NCBI RefSeq assembly: GCF_000253155.1
Contig: NC_015291.1
Coordinates: 777,001-841,000, forward strand
Length of the DNA stretch: 64,000 bases
Direction: 5' to 3'
From: Streptococcus oralis Uo5
GTDB lineage: Bacteria; Bacillota; Bacilli; Lactobacillales; Streptococcaceae
Under the pieces are notes generated by a model that ran no database searches, was not told the origin of the DNA, and saw only the letters and a program-made list of their open reading frames with translations. How positions within the stretch are numbered: position 1 is the stretch's first letter; every line of letters begins with the position of its first letter. Position numbers and translations under genes: made by a program. This document shows positions 8,723-18,418 of this stretch, in pieces.

Positions 8723-10258
8723 ATGGCACACGAAAATGTCATTGAGATGCGGGATATTACCAAGGTGTTTGGTGAATTTGTAGCAAACGACAAAGTCAAC
8801 TTGCAACTGCGAAAAGGTGAAATCCATGCACTTTTAGGAGAAAATGGAGCGGGTAAATCCACTCTGATGAATATGCTGGCAGGACTTCTTGAGCCAACGA
8901 GTGGTGAAATTGTGGTGAATGGTCAAGTTGTAAAACTAGATTCACCATCTAAAGCCGCTGGTCTTGGAATTGGGATGGTTCACCAACATTTTATGTTGGT
9001 TGAGGCTTTTACAGTAGCTGAGAATATCATTTTAGGGAGTGAAATCACTAAAAATGGTGTTCTGGATATAGCTGGTGCTACTAAAGAAATCAAGGCTCTT
9101 TCTGAACGTTATGGTTTGGCAGTGGATCCAGCTGCTAAGGTAGCGGATATTTCTGTTGGTGCCCAACAACGTGTAGAGATCTTGAAAACGCTCTATCGTG
9201 GTGCTGATATCCTTATCTTTGATGAACCTACAGCCGTATTGACTCCTTCAGAGATTGATGAGTTGATGGCAATCATGAAAAACCTTGTCAAAGAAGGGAA
9301 GTCCATCATTTTGATTACCCATAAACTGGATGAGATTCGTGCGGTATCGAATCGAGTGACGGTTATCCGTCGAGGGAAATCAATCCAGACGGTTGAAATC
9401 GCAGGAGCAACAAATGCGGACTTGGCAGAAATGATGGTTGGACGCTCAGTCTCCTTTAAAACGGAAAAACAGGCACCACAACCCAAAGAAGTGGTCTTGT
9501 CTATCAAAGACTTGGTTGTCAATGAAAACCGCGGTGTACCAGCAGTAAAAAATCTTTCTTTGGATGTTCGTGCTGGTGAAATCGTCGGTATTGCAGGGAT
9601 TGATGGCAATGGTCAATCTGAACTCATTCAAGCCATTACTGGTCTTCGTAAGGTTGAGTCAGGTAGCGTTGAATTAAAAGGCAAATCAATCGTGGGGATG
9701 CATCCTCGACAAATTACAGAACTAAGCGTGGGACACGTTCCTGAGGATCGTCACCGTGATGGCTTGATTTTGGAGATGATGATTTCAGAAAATATCGCTC
9801 TTCAAACCTACTACAAAGAACCACTCAGCAAGAATGGTATCTTGAACTATGCCAATATCACTTCACATGCTAAGAAATTGATGGAAGAATTTGACGTTCG
9901 TGCTGCCAGTGAATTTGTCCCTGCAGCTGCACTCTCAGGAGGGAATCAACAAAAAGCGATTATCGCTCGTGAGATTGATCGTGATCCTGATCTCCTTATC
10001 GTCAGCCAGCCAACTCGTGGTTTGGATGTCGGTGCCATTGAATATATCCACAAACGTTTGATTGAAGAACGTGATAACGGGAAGGCTGTCCTTGTTGTCA
10101 GCTTTGAATTGGATGAGATTTTAAATGTCTCAGACCGAATTGCTGTTATTCACGATGGTAAGATTCAAGGTATTGTATCGCCAGAAACAACTAACAAACA
10201 AGAACTTGGTGTCTTGATGGCAGGTGGAAACTTGGGAAAGGAGAAGAGTGATGTCTAA
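8723..10258 (+). CDS. nupA: Nucleoside ABC transporter, ATP-binding subunit
   Basis: A duplicated ATPase of 511 residues that powers nucleoside uptake. The first half has Walker A GENGAGKST and Walker B ILIFDEPTAVLTP, with a degenerate signature (DISVGAQQR). The second half has a degenerate Walker A (GIDGNGQSE) but a good signature SGGNQQK and LLIVSQPTRGLDVGA. This fused arrangement is typical of the sugar/nucleoside (CUT2/YufO) class. It overlaps nupB by 8 bases. With pnrA and the two permeases it completes a nucleoside importer in the salvage operon. Confidence 0.93.
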   Translation: MAHENVIEMRDITKVFGEFVANDKVNLQLRKGEIHALLGENGAGKSTLMNMLAGLLEPTSGEIVVNGQVVKLDSPSKAAGLGIGMVHQHFMLVEAFTVAENIILGSEITKNGVLDIAGATKEIKALSERYGLAVDPAAKVADISVGAQQRVEILKTLYRGADILIFDEPTAVLTPSEIDELMAIMKNLVKEGKSIILITHKLDEIRAVSNRVTVIRRGKSIQTVEIAGATNADLAEMMVGRSVSFKTEKQAPQPKEVVLSIKDLVVNENRGVPAVKNLSLDVRAGEIVGIAGIDGNGQSELIQAITGLRKVESGSVELKGKSIVGMHPRQITELSVGHVPEDRHRDGLILEMMISENIALQTYYKEPLSKNGILNYANITSHAKKLMEEFDVRAASEFVPAAALSGGNQQKAIIAREIDRDPDLLIVSQPTRGLDVGAIEYIHKRLIEERDNGKAVLVVSFELDEILNVSDRIAVIHDGKIQGIVSPETTNKQELGVLMAGGNLGKEKSDV

Positions 10259-11309
10259 AAAATTACAACAAATTTCGGTTCCCTTGATTTCCGTATTCTT
10301 AGGAATCTTGCTCGGAGCCATTGTCATGTGGATCTTCGGATATGATGCTATCTGGGGCTATGAGGAGTTGTTCTATACAGCTTTTGGTAGCCTCCGTGGG
10401 ATTGGAGAAATTTTCCGTGCCATGGGTCCTCTTGTCTTGATAGGTCTAGGTTTCGCAGTTGCCAGTCGTGCAGGTTTCTTTAACGTCGGGCTTCCTGGTC
10501 AGGCTTTGGCAGGCTGGATTCTCAGTGGTTGGTTTGCCTTGTCAAATCCAGATATGCCTCGTCTCGTTTTGATTCCATTAACAGTAATCATTGCTTTGAT
10601 CGCAGGTGGAATTGTTGGTGCGATTCCAGGTATCCTCAGAGCCTATCTCGGTACGTCAGAGGTTATCGTGACCATCATGATGAACTACATTGTATTGTAT
10701 GTGGGAAATGCCTTTATTCATGCCTTTCCTAAAGATATTATGCAAAGTACAGACTCAACGATTCGTGTTAGTGCCAATGCTACATACCAGACACCATGGT
10801 TATCAGAGTTGACTGGAAATTCTCGTATGAATATCGGAATCTTCTTTGCAATCATTGCTGTTTGTGTGATTTGGTTCTTGCTCAAGAAAACGACTCTCGG
10901 TTTTGAAATTCGCGCAGTTGGTCTCAATCCCCATGCTTCAGAGTACGCTGGTATTTCAGCAAAACGTACAATCATCCTATCAATGATTATCTCTGGTGCT
11001 TTGGCTGGTCTTGGTGGTGCTGTCGAAGGTCTTGGAACTTTCCAAAACGTTTACGTTCAGGGATCATCATTAGCTATCGGATTTAACGGGATGGCAGTTA
11101 GTTTGCTTGCTGGAAATTCACCAATTGGAATTCTCTTTGCAGCCTTCTTATTTGGAGTTTTGCAAGTAGGAGCACCAGGTATGAACGCAGCGCAAGTTCC
11201 GTCTGAGCTTGTTAGCATTGTAACAGCGTCTATTATCTTCTTTGTCAGCGTTCACTACATTATCGAACGCTTTGTCAAACCTAAAAAACAAGTTAAAGGA
11301 GGTAAGTAA
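10251..11309 (+). CDS. nupB: Nucleoside ABC transporter permease 1
   Basis: A 352-residue membrane subunit of the BPD_transp_2 family with around eight to ten hydrophobic segments, including the conserved stretch SRAGFFNVGLPGQ near residue 72. The ATG at 10251 overlaps the nupA stop and has GGAGAAG upstream. An in-frame ATG at 10224 inside nupA has no Shine-Dalgarno site. nupC follows after 2 bases and encodes the partner permease. Confidence 0.92.
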   Translation: MSKKLQQISVPLISVFLGILLGAIVMWIFGYDAIWGYEELFYTAFGSLRGIGEIFRAMGPLVLIGLGFAVASRAGFFNVGLPGQALAGWILSGWFALSNPDMPRLVLIPLTVIIALIAGGIVGAIPGILRAYLGTSEVIVTIMMNYIVLYVGNAFIHAFPKDIMQSTDSTIRVSANATYQTPWLSELTGNSRMNIGIFFAIIAVCVIWFLLKKTTLGFEIRAVGLNPHASEYAGISAKRTIILSMIISGALAGLGGAVEGLGTFQNVYVQGSSLAIGFNGMAVSLLAGNSPIGILFAAFLFGVLQVGAPGMNAAQVPSELVSIVTASIIFFVSVHYIIERFVKPKKQVKGGK

Positions 11310-11311
11310 AG

Positions 11312-12268
11312 ATGTCTATTACAACATTACTCACCCTCTTGGTCTCTTCTATGCTGATATACTCAGCACCACTTATTTTTACGAGTATCGGAGGAGTTTT
11401 CTCTGAACGAGGTGGTGTCGTTAACGTCGGTCTTGAAGGAATTATGGTTATGGGAGCCTTTTCTGGGGTTGTCTTTAACCTTGAGTTTGCAGAACAACTT
11501 GGAGCAGCGACTCCTTGGATTTCCTTGTTAGTTGCTGGTATCGTGGGAGCTATTTTCTCCCTCATCCATGCAGTCGCAACGGTTCATTTCCGTGCAGACC
11601 ATGTTGTCAGTGGTACAGTATTGAACTTGATGGCTCCTGCCCTAGCGGTTTTCTTGGTTAAAGTTCTTTATAACAAAGGGCAAACGGATAACTTAAGCCA
11701 GACTTTTGGACGTTTTGATTTCCCGGTTTTGGCTGATATCCCAGTGATTGGAGATATCTTCTTCAAGTCTACTAGTCTACTAGGTTATATCGCTATTGCC
11801 TTCTCTTTCCTTGCTTGGTTTATTCTCTTTAAGACACGCTTTGGTCTTCGCCTTCGCTCTGTCGGTGAACACCCTCAAGCAGCGGATACCTTGGGGATCA
11901 ATGTCTACATGATGAGATATTTAGGGGTTATTATTTCAGGTTTCCTTGGGGGAATTGGGGGAGCGATTTATGCTCAATCAATTTCTGTCAACTTCTCAGT
12001 GACAACTATTGTCGGTCCTGGATTTATTGCCCTTGCTGCAATGATCTTTGGTAAATGGAACCCAATCGGTGCTATGCTTTCTAGTCTTTTCTTTGGACTT
12101 TCACAAAGTTTGGCAGTTATCGGTTCTCAATTACCTTTCCTACAAGGAGTGCCAGCGGTTTACCTTCAAATCGCGCCTTATGTCTTGACCATCCTGGTCT
12201 TGGCAGCCTTCTTTGGAAAAGCAGTTGCGCCTAAGGCAGACGGTATCAACTACATCAAGTCAAAATAA
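11312..12268 (+). CDS. nupC: Nucleoside ABC transporter permease 2
   Basis: A 318-residue membrane subunit of the same family as nupB, with the matching segment SERGGVVNVGLEG near residue 30. The two permeases should form a heterodimer above NupA. Its Shine-Dalgarno site AAAGGAGG is inside the end of nupB. It is the last gene of the operon; a terminator shared with convergent plsY follows. Confidence 0.92.
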   Translation: MSITTLLTLLVSSMLIYSAPLIFTSIGGVFSERGGVVNVGLEGIMVMGAFSGVVFNLEFAEQLGAATPWISLLVAGIVGAIFSLIHAVATVHFRADHVVSGTVLNLMAPALAVFLVKVLYNKGQTDNLSQTFGRFDFPVLADIPVIGDIFFKSTSLLGYIAIAFSFLAWFILFKTRFGLRLRSVGEHPQAADTLGINVYMMRYLGVIISGFLGGIGGAIYAQSISVNFSVTTIVGPGFIALAAMIFGKWNPIGAMLSSLFFGLSQSLAVIGSQLPFLQGVPAVYLQIAPYVLTILVLAAFFGKAVAPKADGINYIKSK

Positions 12269-12274
12269 GCATAC

Positions 12275-12310
12275 AAAAAAACGTCAGTTCAAACTGGCGT
12301 TTTATTTTTT
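12275..12310 (+). terminator. Bidirectional terminator between nupC and plsY
   Basis: ACGTCAGTT / AACTGGCGT (one G-U) with a 2-base gap, preceded by an A run and followed by TTTTATTTTTT. Confidence 0.85.
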
Positions 12311-12943
12311 AGGATTTTGATGGGTTAGGTTCAATCCCCAAGGAACGAGATTTTCAGTTTTGTTTTTGATGCGTGTGATATTATCCTTGTGACGAATGAT
12401 AATCAAGCTAGCAAGTGCTAGGATAATCAAAATGAAGAGAGGGTCATAGCTGTTTAGGATAAAACCAAATAGTGGAAATAGGAGAACTCCGATAACGGCC
12501 GCGATAGAAGCAGTAACGCTAGACAGTGAAATCATACTGCCTAGATAGAGGGTTCCAAAAAATACAATCGCTAGATAGAGACAGAAGACAGGCGCAAATC
12601 CGAAAACAACCCCAGCACTGGTTGCGACAGCCTTGCCCCCTTTAAATCCTGCAAAGATAGGAAAGGTATGTCCAATTACGGCTAAAAGTCCAAAGACAAG
12701 AGGTGATACACCTTGTTGGTGGAAAAGAATAGGAAGTAGAGTGGCCAAAGTCCCTTTAAAGAAGTCAATCACAAAGGTTGCCATACCCGCTTTCTTACCC
12801 AAAATACGGAAAGTATTGGTTGTTCCGGTGTTTCCAGAACCATGTTCACGCAGATTTGTTTGAAAAAAGATTTGTCCAATCCAAAGACCAGACGGAATCG
12901 AACCTAGCAGATAAGCTAAAATTAATAATACAAATGTCATCAT
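12302..12943 (-). CDS. plsY: Glycerol-3-phosphate acyltransferase PlsY
   Basis: Integral membrane enzyme that transfers the acyl group from acyl-phosphate (made by PlsX) to glycerol-3-phosphate, the first step of phospholipid synthesis in Gram-positives. The 213 residues have about five membrane segments. The conserved loops are present: [10 protein letters not shown] near residue 35 and the glycine-rich [13 protein letters not shown] around residue 98. It is divergent from parE, and the two start regions share 135 bases. Confidence 0.94.
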   Translation of the reverse strand: MMTFVLLILAYLLGSIPSGLWIGQIFFQTNLREHGSGNTGTTNTFRILGKKAGMATFVIDFFKGTLATLLPILFHQQGVSPLVFGLLAVIGHTFPIFAGFKGGKAVATSAGVVFGFAPVFCLYLAIVFFGTLYLGSMISLSSVTASIAAVIGVLLFPLFGFILNSYDPLFILIILALASLIIIRHKDNITRIKNKTENLVPWGLNLTHQNPKK

Positions 12944-13020
12944 AGAACTATTATACCATGAAATGGTATAGAAAGTCAGAGAATATCCTGTGAAATTGTG
13001 ACAGCTGAATGGGAAAAACT

Positions 13021-13049
13021 TTGCAAAATCCCTAGAAAACCTGTAAAAT
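13021..13049 (+). promoter_or_regulatory. parE promoter
   Basis: TTGCAA, 17-bp spacer, TAAAAT, 29 bases before the parE GTG start. Confidence 0.75.
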
Positions 13050-13078
13050 AGTAAAGATGAACAAATAGGAGGTTCCTT

Positions 13079-15022
13079 GTGTCAAAAAAGGAAATCAATA
13101 TTAATAACTACAATGATGACGCCATTCAGGTGCTAGAAGGGTTGGATGCAGTCCGTAAACGTCCGGGGATGTATATCGGATCAACTGACGGTGCCGGTCT
13201 CCATCACCTAGTCTGGGAAATTGTGGACAATGCAGTCGATGAGGCCTTGTCTGGATTTGGTGACCGTATTGATGTGACCATTAATAAAGACGGCAGTTTA
13301 ACGGTTCAAGACCATGGTCGTGGGATGCCAACTGGGATGCACGCCATGGGAATTCCAACTGTTGAGGTTATCTTTACCATTCTCCACGCTGGAGGAAAAT
13401 TCGGTCAAGGCGGCTATAAGACATCTGGTGGTCTCCACGGGGTGGGATCTTCAGTCGTTAATGCCCTATCAAGTTGGCTGGAAGTTGAAATCACCCGTGA
13501 TGGAACAGTCTATAAGCAACGTTTTGAAAATGGTGGGAAACCAGTAACAACTCTTCAAAAGGTTGGGACAGCAGCTAAGTCGAAGACAGGTACCAAGGTG
13601 ACCTTCATGCCAGATGCCAGTATCTTTTCTACGACAGACTTCAAGTACAATACCATTTCAGAACGCCTTAATGAGTCAGCCTTTCTCTTGAAAAATGTGA
13701 CCTTGTCTTTGACAGATAAGCGAACAGAAGAAGCGATCGAGTTTCACTATGAAAATGGAGTGCAGGACTTTGTTTCTTATCTCAATGAAGACAAGGAAAC
13801 CTTGACGCCAGTCCTATACTTTGAAGGGGAAGACAATGGTTTCCAAGTGGAAGTAGCCCTCCAGTACAATGATGGATTTTCAGATAATATTCTATCCTTT
13901 GTCAATAACGTACGTACCAAGGATGGGGGGACGCATGAGACAGGACTCAAGTCAGCCATTACTAAGGTCATGAACGACTACGCGCGTAAGACTGGGCTCC
14001 TCAAGGAAAAAGATAAAAATCTTGAAGGTTCAGACTATCGTGAGGGACTAGCGGCCGTTCTTTCTATCTTAGTACCTGAAGAACACCTCCAGTTTGAAGG
14101 ACAGACCAAGGACAAACTTGGAAGTCCACTAGCTCGTCCGATTGTGGATAGCATTGTCGCAGAAAAATTAACTTTCTTCCTCATGGAAAATGGAGAACTA
14201 GCTTCCAATCTCATCCGCAAGGCTATCAAGGCTCGTGACGCTCGTGAAGCAGCACGTAAGGCACGTGATGAGAGCCGTAATGGTAAGAAAAATAAAAAAG
14301 ACAAGGGCTTGCTTTCTGGAAAATTAACCCCAGCCCAGTCTAAAAACCCTGCCAAGAATGAACTCTATCTGGTCGAAGGTGATTCTGCCGGTGGCTCTGC
14401 CAAGCAAGGTCGTGACCGCAAGTTCCAGGCTATCTTGCCCCTTCGTGGTAAGGTGATTAATACAGCCAAGGCCAAGATGGCAGATATCCTCAAAAATGAA
14501 GAAATCAATACCATGATTTATACCATCGGAGCGGGTGTCGGAGCAGACTTCTCTATTGAAGATGCCAACTATGACAAGATCATTATCATGACCGATGCGG
14601 ACACCGATGGTGCCCATATTCAAACCCTCCTCTTAACCTTCTTTTATCGCTACATGCGTCCACTAGTCGAGGCAGGACATGTCTATATCGCCCTTCCGCC
14701 TCTTTACAAGATGTCCAAAGGGAAAGGCAAGAAGGAAGAAGTGGCTTATGCTTGGACAGACGGAGAACTAGAAGAACTCCGCAAGCAATTTGGCAAAGGA
14801 GCCACTCTCCAACGCTACAAAGGTCTTGGTGAGATGAATGCGGACCAACTCTGGGAGACGACTATGAATCCTGAAACCCGTACCCTCATCCGTGTCACCA
14901 TCGAAGACCTAGCAAGCGCTGAACGCCGTGTCAATGTCCTCATGGGAGACAAGGTTGAACCACGCCGCAAGTGGATTGAAGACAATGTCAAGTTTACGCT
15001 GGAAGAAGCGACAGTGTTTTAA
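13079..15022 (+). CDS. parE: DNA topoisomerase IV subunit B
   Basis: The ATPase subunit of topoisomerase IV, which unlinks daughter chromosomes together with ParC. The 647 residues carry the GHKL ATPase domain ([15 protein letters not shown] near residue 20; [15 protein letters not shown] near residue 117), the transducer domain, then the TOPRIM domain with [15 protein letters not shown] and DADTDGAHI. The quinolone-region motif LPLRGK is intact. The start is GTG with AGGAGG seven bases upstream. parC lies 3.4 kb downstream, separated by an accessory island. Confidence 0.97.
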   Translation: MSKKEININNYNDDAIQVLEGLDAVRKRPGMYIGSTDGAGLHHLVWEIVDNAVDEALSGFGDRIDVTINKDGSLTVQDHGRGMPTGMHAMGIPTVEVIFTILHAGGKFGQGGYKTSGGLHGVGSSVVNALSSWLEVEITRDGTVYKQRFENGGKPVTTLQKVGTAAKSKTGTKVTFMPDASIFSTTDFKYNTISERLNESAFLLKNVTLSLTDKRTEEAIEFHYENGVQDFVSYLNEDKETLTPVLYFEGEDNGFQVEVALQYNDGFSDNILSFVNNVRTKDGGTHETGLKSAITKVMNDYARKTGLLKEKDKNLEGSDYREGLAAVLSILVPEEHLQFEGQTKDKLGSPLARPIVDSIVAEKLTFFLMENGELASNLIRKAIKARDAREAARKARDESRNGKKNKKDKGLLSGKLTPAQSKNPAKNELYLVEGDSAGGSAKQGRDRKFQAILPLRGKVINTAKAKMADILKNEEINTMIYTIGAGVGADFSIEDANYDKIIIMTDADTDGAHIQTLLLTFFYRYMRPLVEAGHVYIALPPLYKMSKGKGKKEEVAYAWTDGELEELRKQFGKGATLQRYKGLGEMNADQLWETTMNPETRTLIRVTIEDLASAERRVNVLMGDKVEPRRKWIEDNVKFTLEEATVF

Positions 15023-15034
15023 GGAGTATGATTA

Positions 15035-15511
15035 ATGGATAGTTCAGGACATTCGATTTTTGGAAGTTATTTGGGTTTGATTTTCTTAGTTTCTTTACCC
15101 TCGGCTATTCTTGCATTCTACATCAATAGTCGAAAAAAAAGTTTCCAAGGATTATATGCACCGATTGTATTTACTTTATTTATGATCTTGATGCTTTTAT
15201 TCAATATGAATCCCTCAGAATCCAGTGCTTTAGTAGCGACTGCTATTATGCTGTTTATTGGTTTTCCTTTGATAGCAGGAGCCTTAGTCTACACACTTAT
15301 TCGATTGTGTTATGTCTATCCGGAAAAACGGTGGAAGGCTTTTTTGATTTTCCTATCCTATATTTTAGGTCCCCTATCTGTGGGTATTCTGGGATGGTAT
15401 GTGGTAAATTTAGTTCAGATCCATCTGTTGACATTCTTGGTAATGATTTTGATGATTCTTGTTTCCTATCTTCCTCCTCTCTACCTCCATTACACTATAC
15501 GAAATCAGTAA
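15035..15511 (+). CDS. Small membrane protein, paralogue of the 17700 gene
   Basis: A 158-residue protein with about five membrane segments and no recognised family. It shares spaced positions with the 17700 gene product: a YTLIRLCYVYPEKRWKAF region (there YHSIRLYYLYKSIKWRVF) and a C-terminal VSYLPPLYLHYT (there VSYLPCQYLYTL). It follows parE by 12 bases with Shine-Dalgarno AAGGAG overlapping the parE stop, so it is probably co-transcribed with parE. The function is unknown. Confidence 0.7.
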   Translation: MDSSGHSIFGSYLGLIFLVSLPSAILAFYINSRKKSFQGLYAPIVFTLFMILMLLFNMNPSESSALVATAIMLFIGFPLIAGALVYTLIRLCYVYPEKRWKAFLIFLSYILGPLSVGILGWYVVNLVQIHLLTFLVMILMILVSYLPPLYLHYTIRNQ

Positions 15512-15529
15512 GCAAAGGGGGAGTGAATA

Positions 15530-16072
15530 GTGAACAGTTATTTAATAATGATATTTTTCTTTCTCGAAATTATTGTTATTGCTGGGATAATTCTTGATGC
15601 AATCTCCAATAAAGAGAAAATAGAATATTCAAGCTCCTTAAGTTCCCTAGTATTTATGGCTTGTAATATAGGAATGTTTGTAGTGTTCAATCCATTTTTA
15701 GATGAACCCTACTTAGGAGTATTTGTACGGGTATTTTCTTTATATACTCATGCACCTCTGTGCATAACGTATGCGATTACTAGTCTTTATAAGAGTATCA
15801 AGCACGTCAAGTATTTCCCTAGTAAGTTTGCACGAATCTTAATATCTAACGTTGCACTTATATTTCTACTCTCAATTGTAAATGTTTTAGTATTATTTAG
15901 AGGGATTAAAGAAATCTATATACTTATTTTCTTGCAAGGCCTTTTTTCAGGAATTCAATTCCTACTTTGGATGCTTGAAAGAAAAAGAGTTCGAAAACTA
16001 CAACAACAAAAGAAAGAAGATGCTCCTTTTACTAACCATGTTTCAGATGAGGATGAACTACATGAGAACTGA
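15530..16072 (+). CDS. Small membrane protein, paralogue of the 16318 gene
   Basis: A 180-residue protein with about four to five membrane segments and a charged C-terminus (RKRVRKLQQQKKED). It starts with GTG behind GGGGGAG. It aligns along its length with the 16318 product, also 180 residues: SIYKSIKHVKYFPSKFARI matches TLYKSVIHCRHFKSKFAIV, and ERKRVRKLQQQKKED matches EKKRIRGIQKQEELD. Its last 11 bases overlap an ATG that opens a remnant adenylyltransferase frame, the same overlap seen in the intact second copy. The function is unknown. Confidence 0.7.
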   Translation: MNSYLIMIFFFLEIIVIAGIILDAISNKEKIEYSSSLSSLVFMACNIGMFVVFNPFLDEPYLGVFVRVFSLYTHAPLCITYAITSLYKSIKHVKYFPSKFARILISNVALIFLLSIVNVLVLFRGIKEIYILIFLQGLFSGIQFLLWMLERKRVRKLQQQKKEDAPFTNHVSDEDELHEN

Positions 16073-16145
16073 CCAGGAAATACTTGACCTGATTTTAGGA
16101 ACAGTTAAAACTTTAAAAGTTGACACTGGTTTGAACTACGAGTAA
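16062..16145 (+). pseudogene. Remnant 5' end of an aminoglycoside 6-adenylyltransferase gene
   Basis: A 27-codon frame starting with ATG inside the end of the 15530 gene. Its residues QEILDLILGTVKTLKV match EQMLRLILQTAKTLQV of the intact gene at 16850, and its MRTDQEILDLIL start is typical of the ANT(6) family. After the matching part it continues as DTGLNYE and stops. The 245 bases up to the next gene show no further recognisable part of the enzyme. This is the decayed first copy of a tandem membrane-protein/adenylyltransferase pair. Confidence 0.75.
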
Positions 16146-16317
16146 CTCTTCGTGAATAATCTAACGGAAAATATCACTCAGGCCTGTTTCTTTAGGGGAC
16201 GTTTTATACTACTTGAGGGATAATGTTTTTACCATACAGGAAAGTTGCATCGTTCAAGTAAAAATGATTGTCACATTTGTTGTGTAAATAATATGTAGAA
16301 CTAATGGAGGTTCAGTA

Positions 16318-16860
16318 ATGAGTAGTGAATCTATAATTTCTATTTTCGTTGTTGTCATAGTAATTTTTGGAATTATAAGTAATTTAATCTCCAACTTGGG
16401 GAGAAAAGAGTATGCTCGTTCAATATCCCTGTTTTTACTGTCCATTTTAACTATTGGTGTCTGTCTATCAAATATACCAGTGGAAGGTAACTATTACTAT
16501 GGGTTAAGATTTATTGGGTTAAAATTTATTTTGTTTTATCATGACTATTTCGCCCCCTTGATGATTGTTTATTCATTTTATACTCTATATAAGAGCGTAA
16601 TCCATTGTAGGCATTTTAAGAGCAAATTTGCTATAGTACTTCGATTGAATGCCACCTTCATTTTTCTCCTTTCATTGGTAAATATATTTGTTCTATGGGA
16701 AATGATAGTAAAACACCAAAGAAGTAACATAATATCTATTTGTTATATTTTTATTTTTTTAGGGATTTGCTCAACTATCCAATTCATTGTAGGAGAACTT
16801 GAGAAGAAAAGAATACGAGGCATCCAAAAACAAGAGGAGCTAGATAGTTATGAAAAATAA
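16318..16860 (+). CDS. Small membrane protein, paralogue of the 15530 gene
   Basis: A 180-residue AT-rich membrane protein with about four to five spans and a charged C-terminal tail (KKRIRGIQKQEEL). The start is ATG behind GGAGG. It pairs with the adenylyltransferase gene through an 11-base overlap, identical in length to the overlap between the 15530 gene and the adenylyltransferase remnant. This argues that the two-gene unit was duplicated as a whole. No enzymatic motif is seen. A role linked to the adenylyltransferase is only suggested by the coupling. Confidence 0.7.
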   Translation: MSSESIISIFVVVIVIFGIISNLISNLGRKEYARSISLFLLSILTIGVCLSNIPVEGNYYYGLRFIGLKFILFYHDYFAPLMIVYSFYTLYKSVIHCRHFKSKFAIVLRLNATFIFLLSLVNIFVLWEMIVKHQRSNIISICYIFIFLGICSTIQFIVGELEKKRIRGIQKQEELDSYEK

Positions 16861-17698
16861 CTCTATAAAAGATATGCGCAGAAAATATAGAAGTCAAGAG
16901 CAAATGCTGAGATTGATTTTACAAACAGCTAAAACTTTACAAGTTGAGGCTGTCGCCATGTCCGGTTCACAAACTGATAAAAAAGCACCCAAAGACGAGT
17001 TTCAGGATTACGACGTGGTCTATGTCGTGGACGACTTAGATAATCTGACGAGTGAACTTTCTTGGTTGGACCAGTTTGGCAAACGTATTATCGAGCAGCA
17101 TGTCTTGCTTGGTCACCGTCGCCTCTATCTCATGCTCTTTGAAGATGGCAATAGGATTGATTTGACCCTCTGCCCCAAAGATCATATCCAAGAATGGGTG
17201 GATAGTGAGGCTGGGTTCACCGTTTTAGAAGATGAGAAGGGATTATTTGAACCTTATTCCCCGAGTCCTCAACGTTTTTGGACAAGCCCAGCTAGTGCGA
17301 TTGATTTTGAAAAAGCTTGTAATGAATTTTGGTGGGTGTCAGCCTATGTGGTCAAGGGAATCTGTCGCAAGCAAGTTATCTATGCGACCGACCATCTCTA
17401 TGGTATCTGTCAGCAAGAGTTACTAAAAGTCTTAGCTTGGCAGGTAGTAAGTGATAGGGGAACAGTTGATATCGGTAAGAACTACAAGTATCTCTTTAAC
17501 TATTTACCTGCTGAGAAAGAGAAACAATTCTCAAATCTGCTTGATTTCTCAAGTTTAGATAAAATCACCCAGTCTTTGTTTGCTACCATGGAACTTTTCC
17601 ACCAAGAGGCTCAATTCCTTGCTCACAAGATGGGATTTGACTATGATATGGAAGTAGCTGAGAAGATGATTGAGTATGCTAAGGAAAGGTTGAACTAG
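16850..17698 (+). CDS. Aminoglycoside 6-adenylyltransferase-like protein (ANT(6)/AadK family)
   Basis: A 282-residue nucleotidyltransferase of the ANT(6)/AadE/AadK family, members of which transfer AMP from ATP to streptomycin. The nucleotidyltransferase signature is present: MSGSQTDKKAPKDEFQDYDV at about residues 36-55 (GS...D-x-D), and the second acidic strand GNRIDLTLCPKDH lies at about 100-112. The length is normal for the family. The start is coupled to the upstream membrane protein by an 11-base overlap, with GAGGAG about 10 bases before it. A later in-frame ATG at 16874 is possible. Whether it gives streptomycin resistance cannot be told from the sequence; chromosomal relatives often have little effect. 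Confidence 0.85.
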   Translation: MKNNSIKDMRRKYRSQEQMLRLILQTAKTLQVEAVAMSGSQTDKKAPKDEFQDYDVVYVVDDLDNLTSELSWLDQFGKRIIEQHVLLGHRRLYLMLFEDGNRIDLTLCPKDHIQEWVDSEAGFTVLEDEKGLFEPYSPSPQRFWTSPASAIDFEKACNEFWWVSAYVVKGICRKQVIYATDHLYGICQQELLKVLAWQVVSDRGTVDIGKNYKYLFNYLPAEKEKQFSNLLDFSSLDKITQSLFATMELFHQEAQFLAHKMGFDYDMEVAEKMIEYAKERLN

Positions 17699-17699
17699 T

Positions 17700-18191
17700 A
17701 TGTTAGATTATGTATTTGCTACATTTTTTATGGGATTCCCAGGAGTACAAATTTTAGTATTGGTGTCCTCTATATTTCTAGCTATCAAAAGAAATAAGTT
17801 ACATAAAAGGGTGTATGGCTTATTTTTCCCGATTATTATAACGATGTGTAATATTTGGTTGTTTTCCATAGATCGCACAGAGCTTTTTGATGATGCTTTA
17901 AGATTTTCTTTCTTTCTAATTTCTTTTTGTTTACCTATGCTTATTTCTTCCACGCTCTATCACTCAATACGCTTATATTATTTATACAAATCAATCAAGT
18001 GGAGAGTCTTCCCTATCAGTATCTGTTATTTATTTGGTTTAATTTTTCATTATCTTAATACAATGCATTGGGAGGAGCTATTTCGAGGGCAAAAGTTTAT
18101 GTTTAATATCTTGCTGATATCAACTGCTATAGTTTCTTATTTACCTTGTCAATATTTATACACACTTCAAAGAAGAAAGAATAATCCATAG
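17700..18191 (+). CDS. Small membrane protein, paralogue of the 15035 gene
   Basis: A 163-residue AT-rich protein with about five membrane segments. It is related to the 15035 product in the LYYLYKSIKWRVF region and the VSYLPCQYLYTLQ C-terminus. It begins one base after the adenylyltransferase stop codon, so it is probably translated from the same mRNA. It is the last gene of the parE-parC island. The function is unknown. Confidence 0.7.
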   Translation: MLDYVFATFFMGFPGVQILVLVSSIFLAIKRNKLHKRVYGLFFPIIITMCNIWLFSIDRTELFDDALRFSFFLISFCLPMLISSTLYHSIRLYYLYKSIKWRVFPISICYLFGLIFHYLNTMHWEELFRGQKFMFNILLISTAIVSYLPCQYLYTLQRRKNNP

Positions 18192-18418
18192 GAAATAGTT
18201 GTTTTTGCTTAATCTAAATAAGTGTTGTGAATGACTTAAATAGTATCTAAGAATATTTTTCTCAAGTACCAATTTTAATGTAAAACCTACTCTATATTCT
18301 TTGAAAGGAGTTGAACACGCCTTAAATGCTGTGCGAAAAAGATAAATTCTCTTGTGAGCATCGCTCACTGTAATAATTTCTTATTTTCACTTTGCATTTT
18401 ACGGGCTTTGTATCTTAT
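18192..18418 (+). other. Leader region before parC
   Basis: 227 bases without a credible gene. It contains a perfect hairpin GTGAGC-ATC-GCTCAC at about 18353-18367 and a Shine-Dalgarno-like GAAAGGAG near 18301 followed by no sustained frame. No BOX or RUP repeat was recognised. No consensus promoter for parC was found, and the parC ATG has no good Shine-Dalgarno site. Confidence 0.45.

Noticed and set aside
15307..15597. A 96-codon open frame overlapping the ends of two small membrane-protein genes
   Set aside because: It lies in another frame of two better supported genes, lacks a Shine-Dalgarno site and its composition is not protein-like.
16306..16321. GGAGGTTCAGTAATGA at the 16318 gene is identical to the start region of pnrA (7519-7534)
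   Set aside because: It is a ribosome-binding site plus start codon, and no similarity extends beyond these bases, so a shared origin is not supported.
18192..18418. Possible mobile repeat (BOX or RUP type) before parC
   Set aside because: None of the known boxA/boxC or RUP end sequences was recognised; only a small GTGAGC-ATC-GCTCAC hairpin is present.
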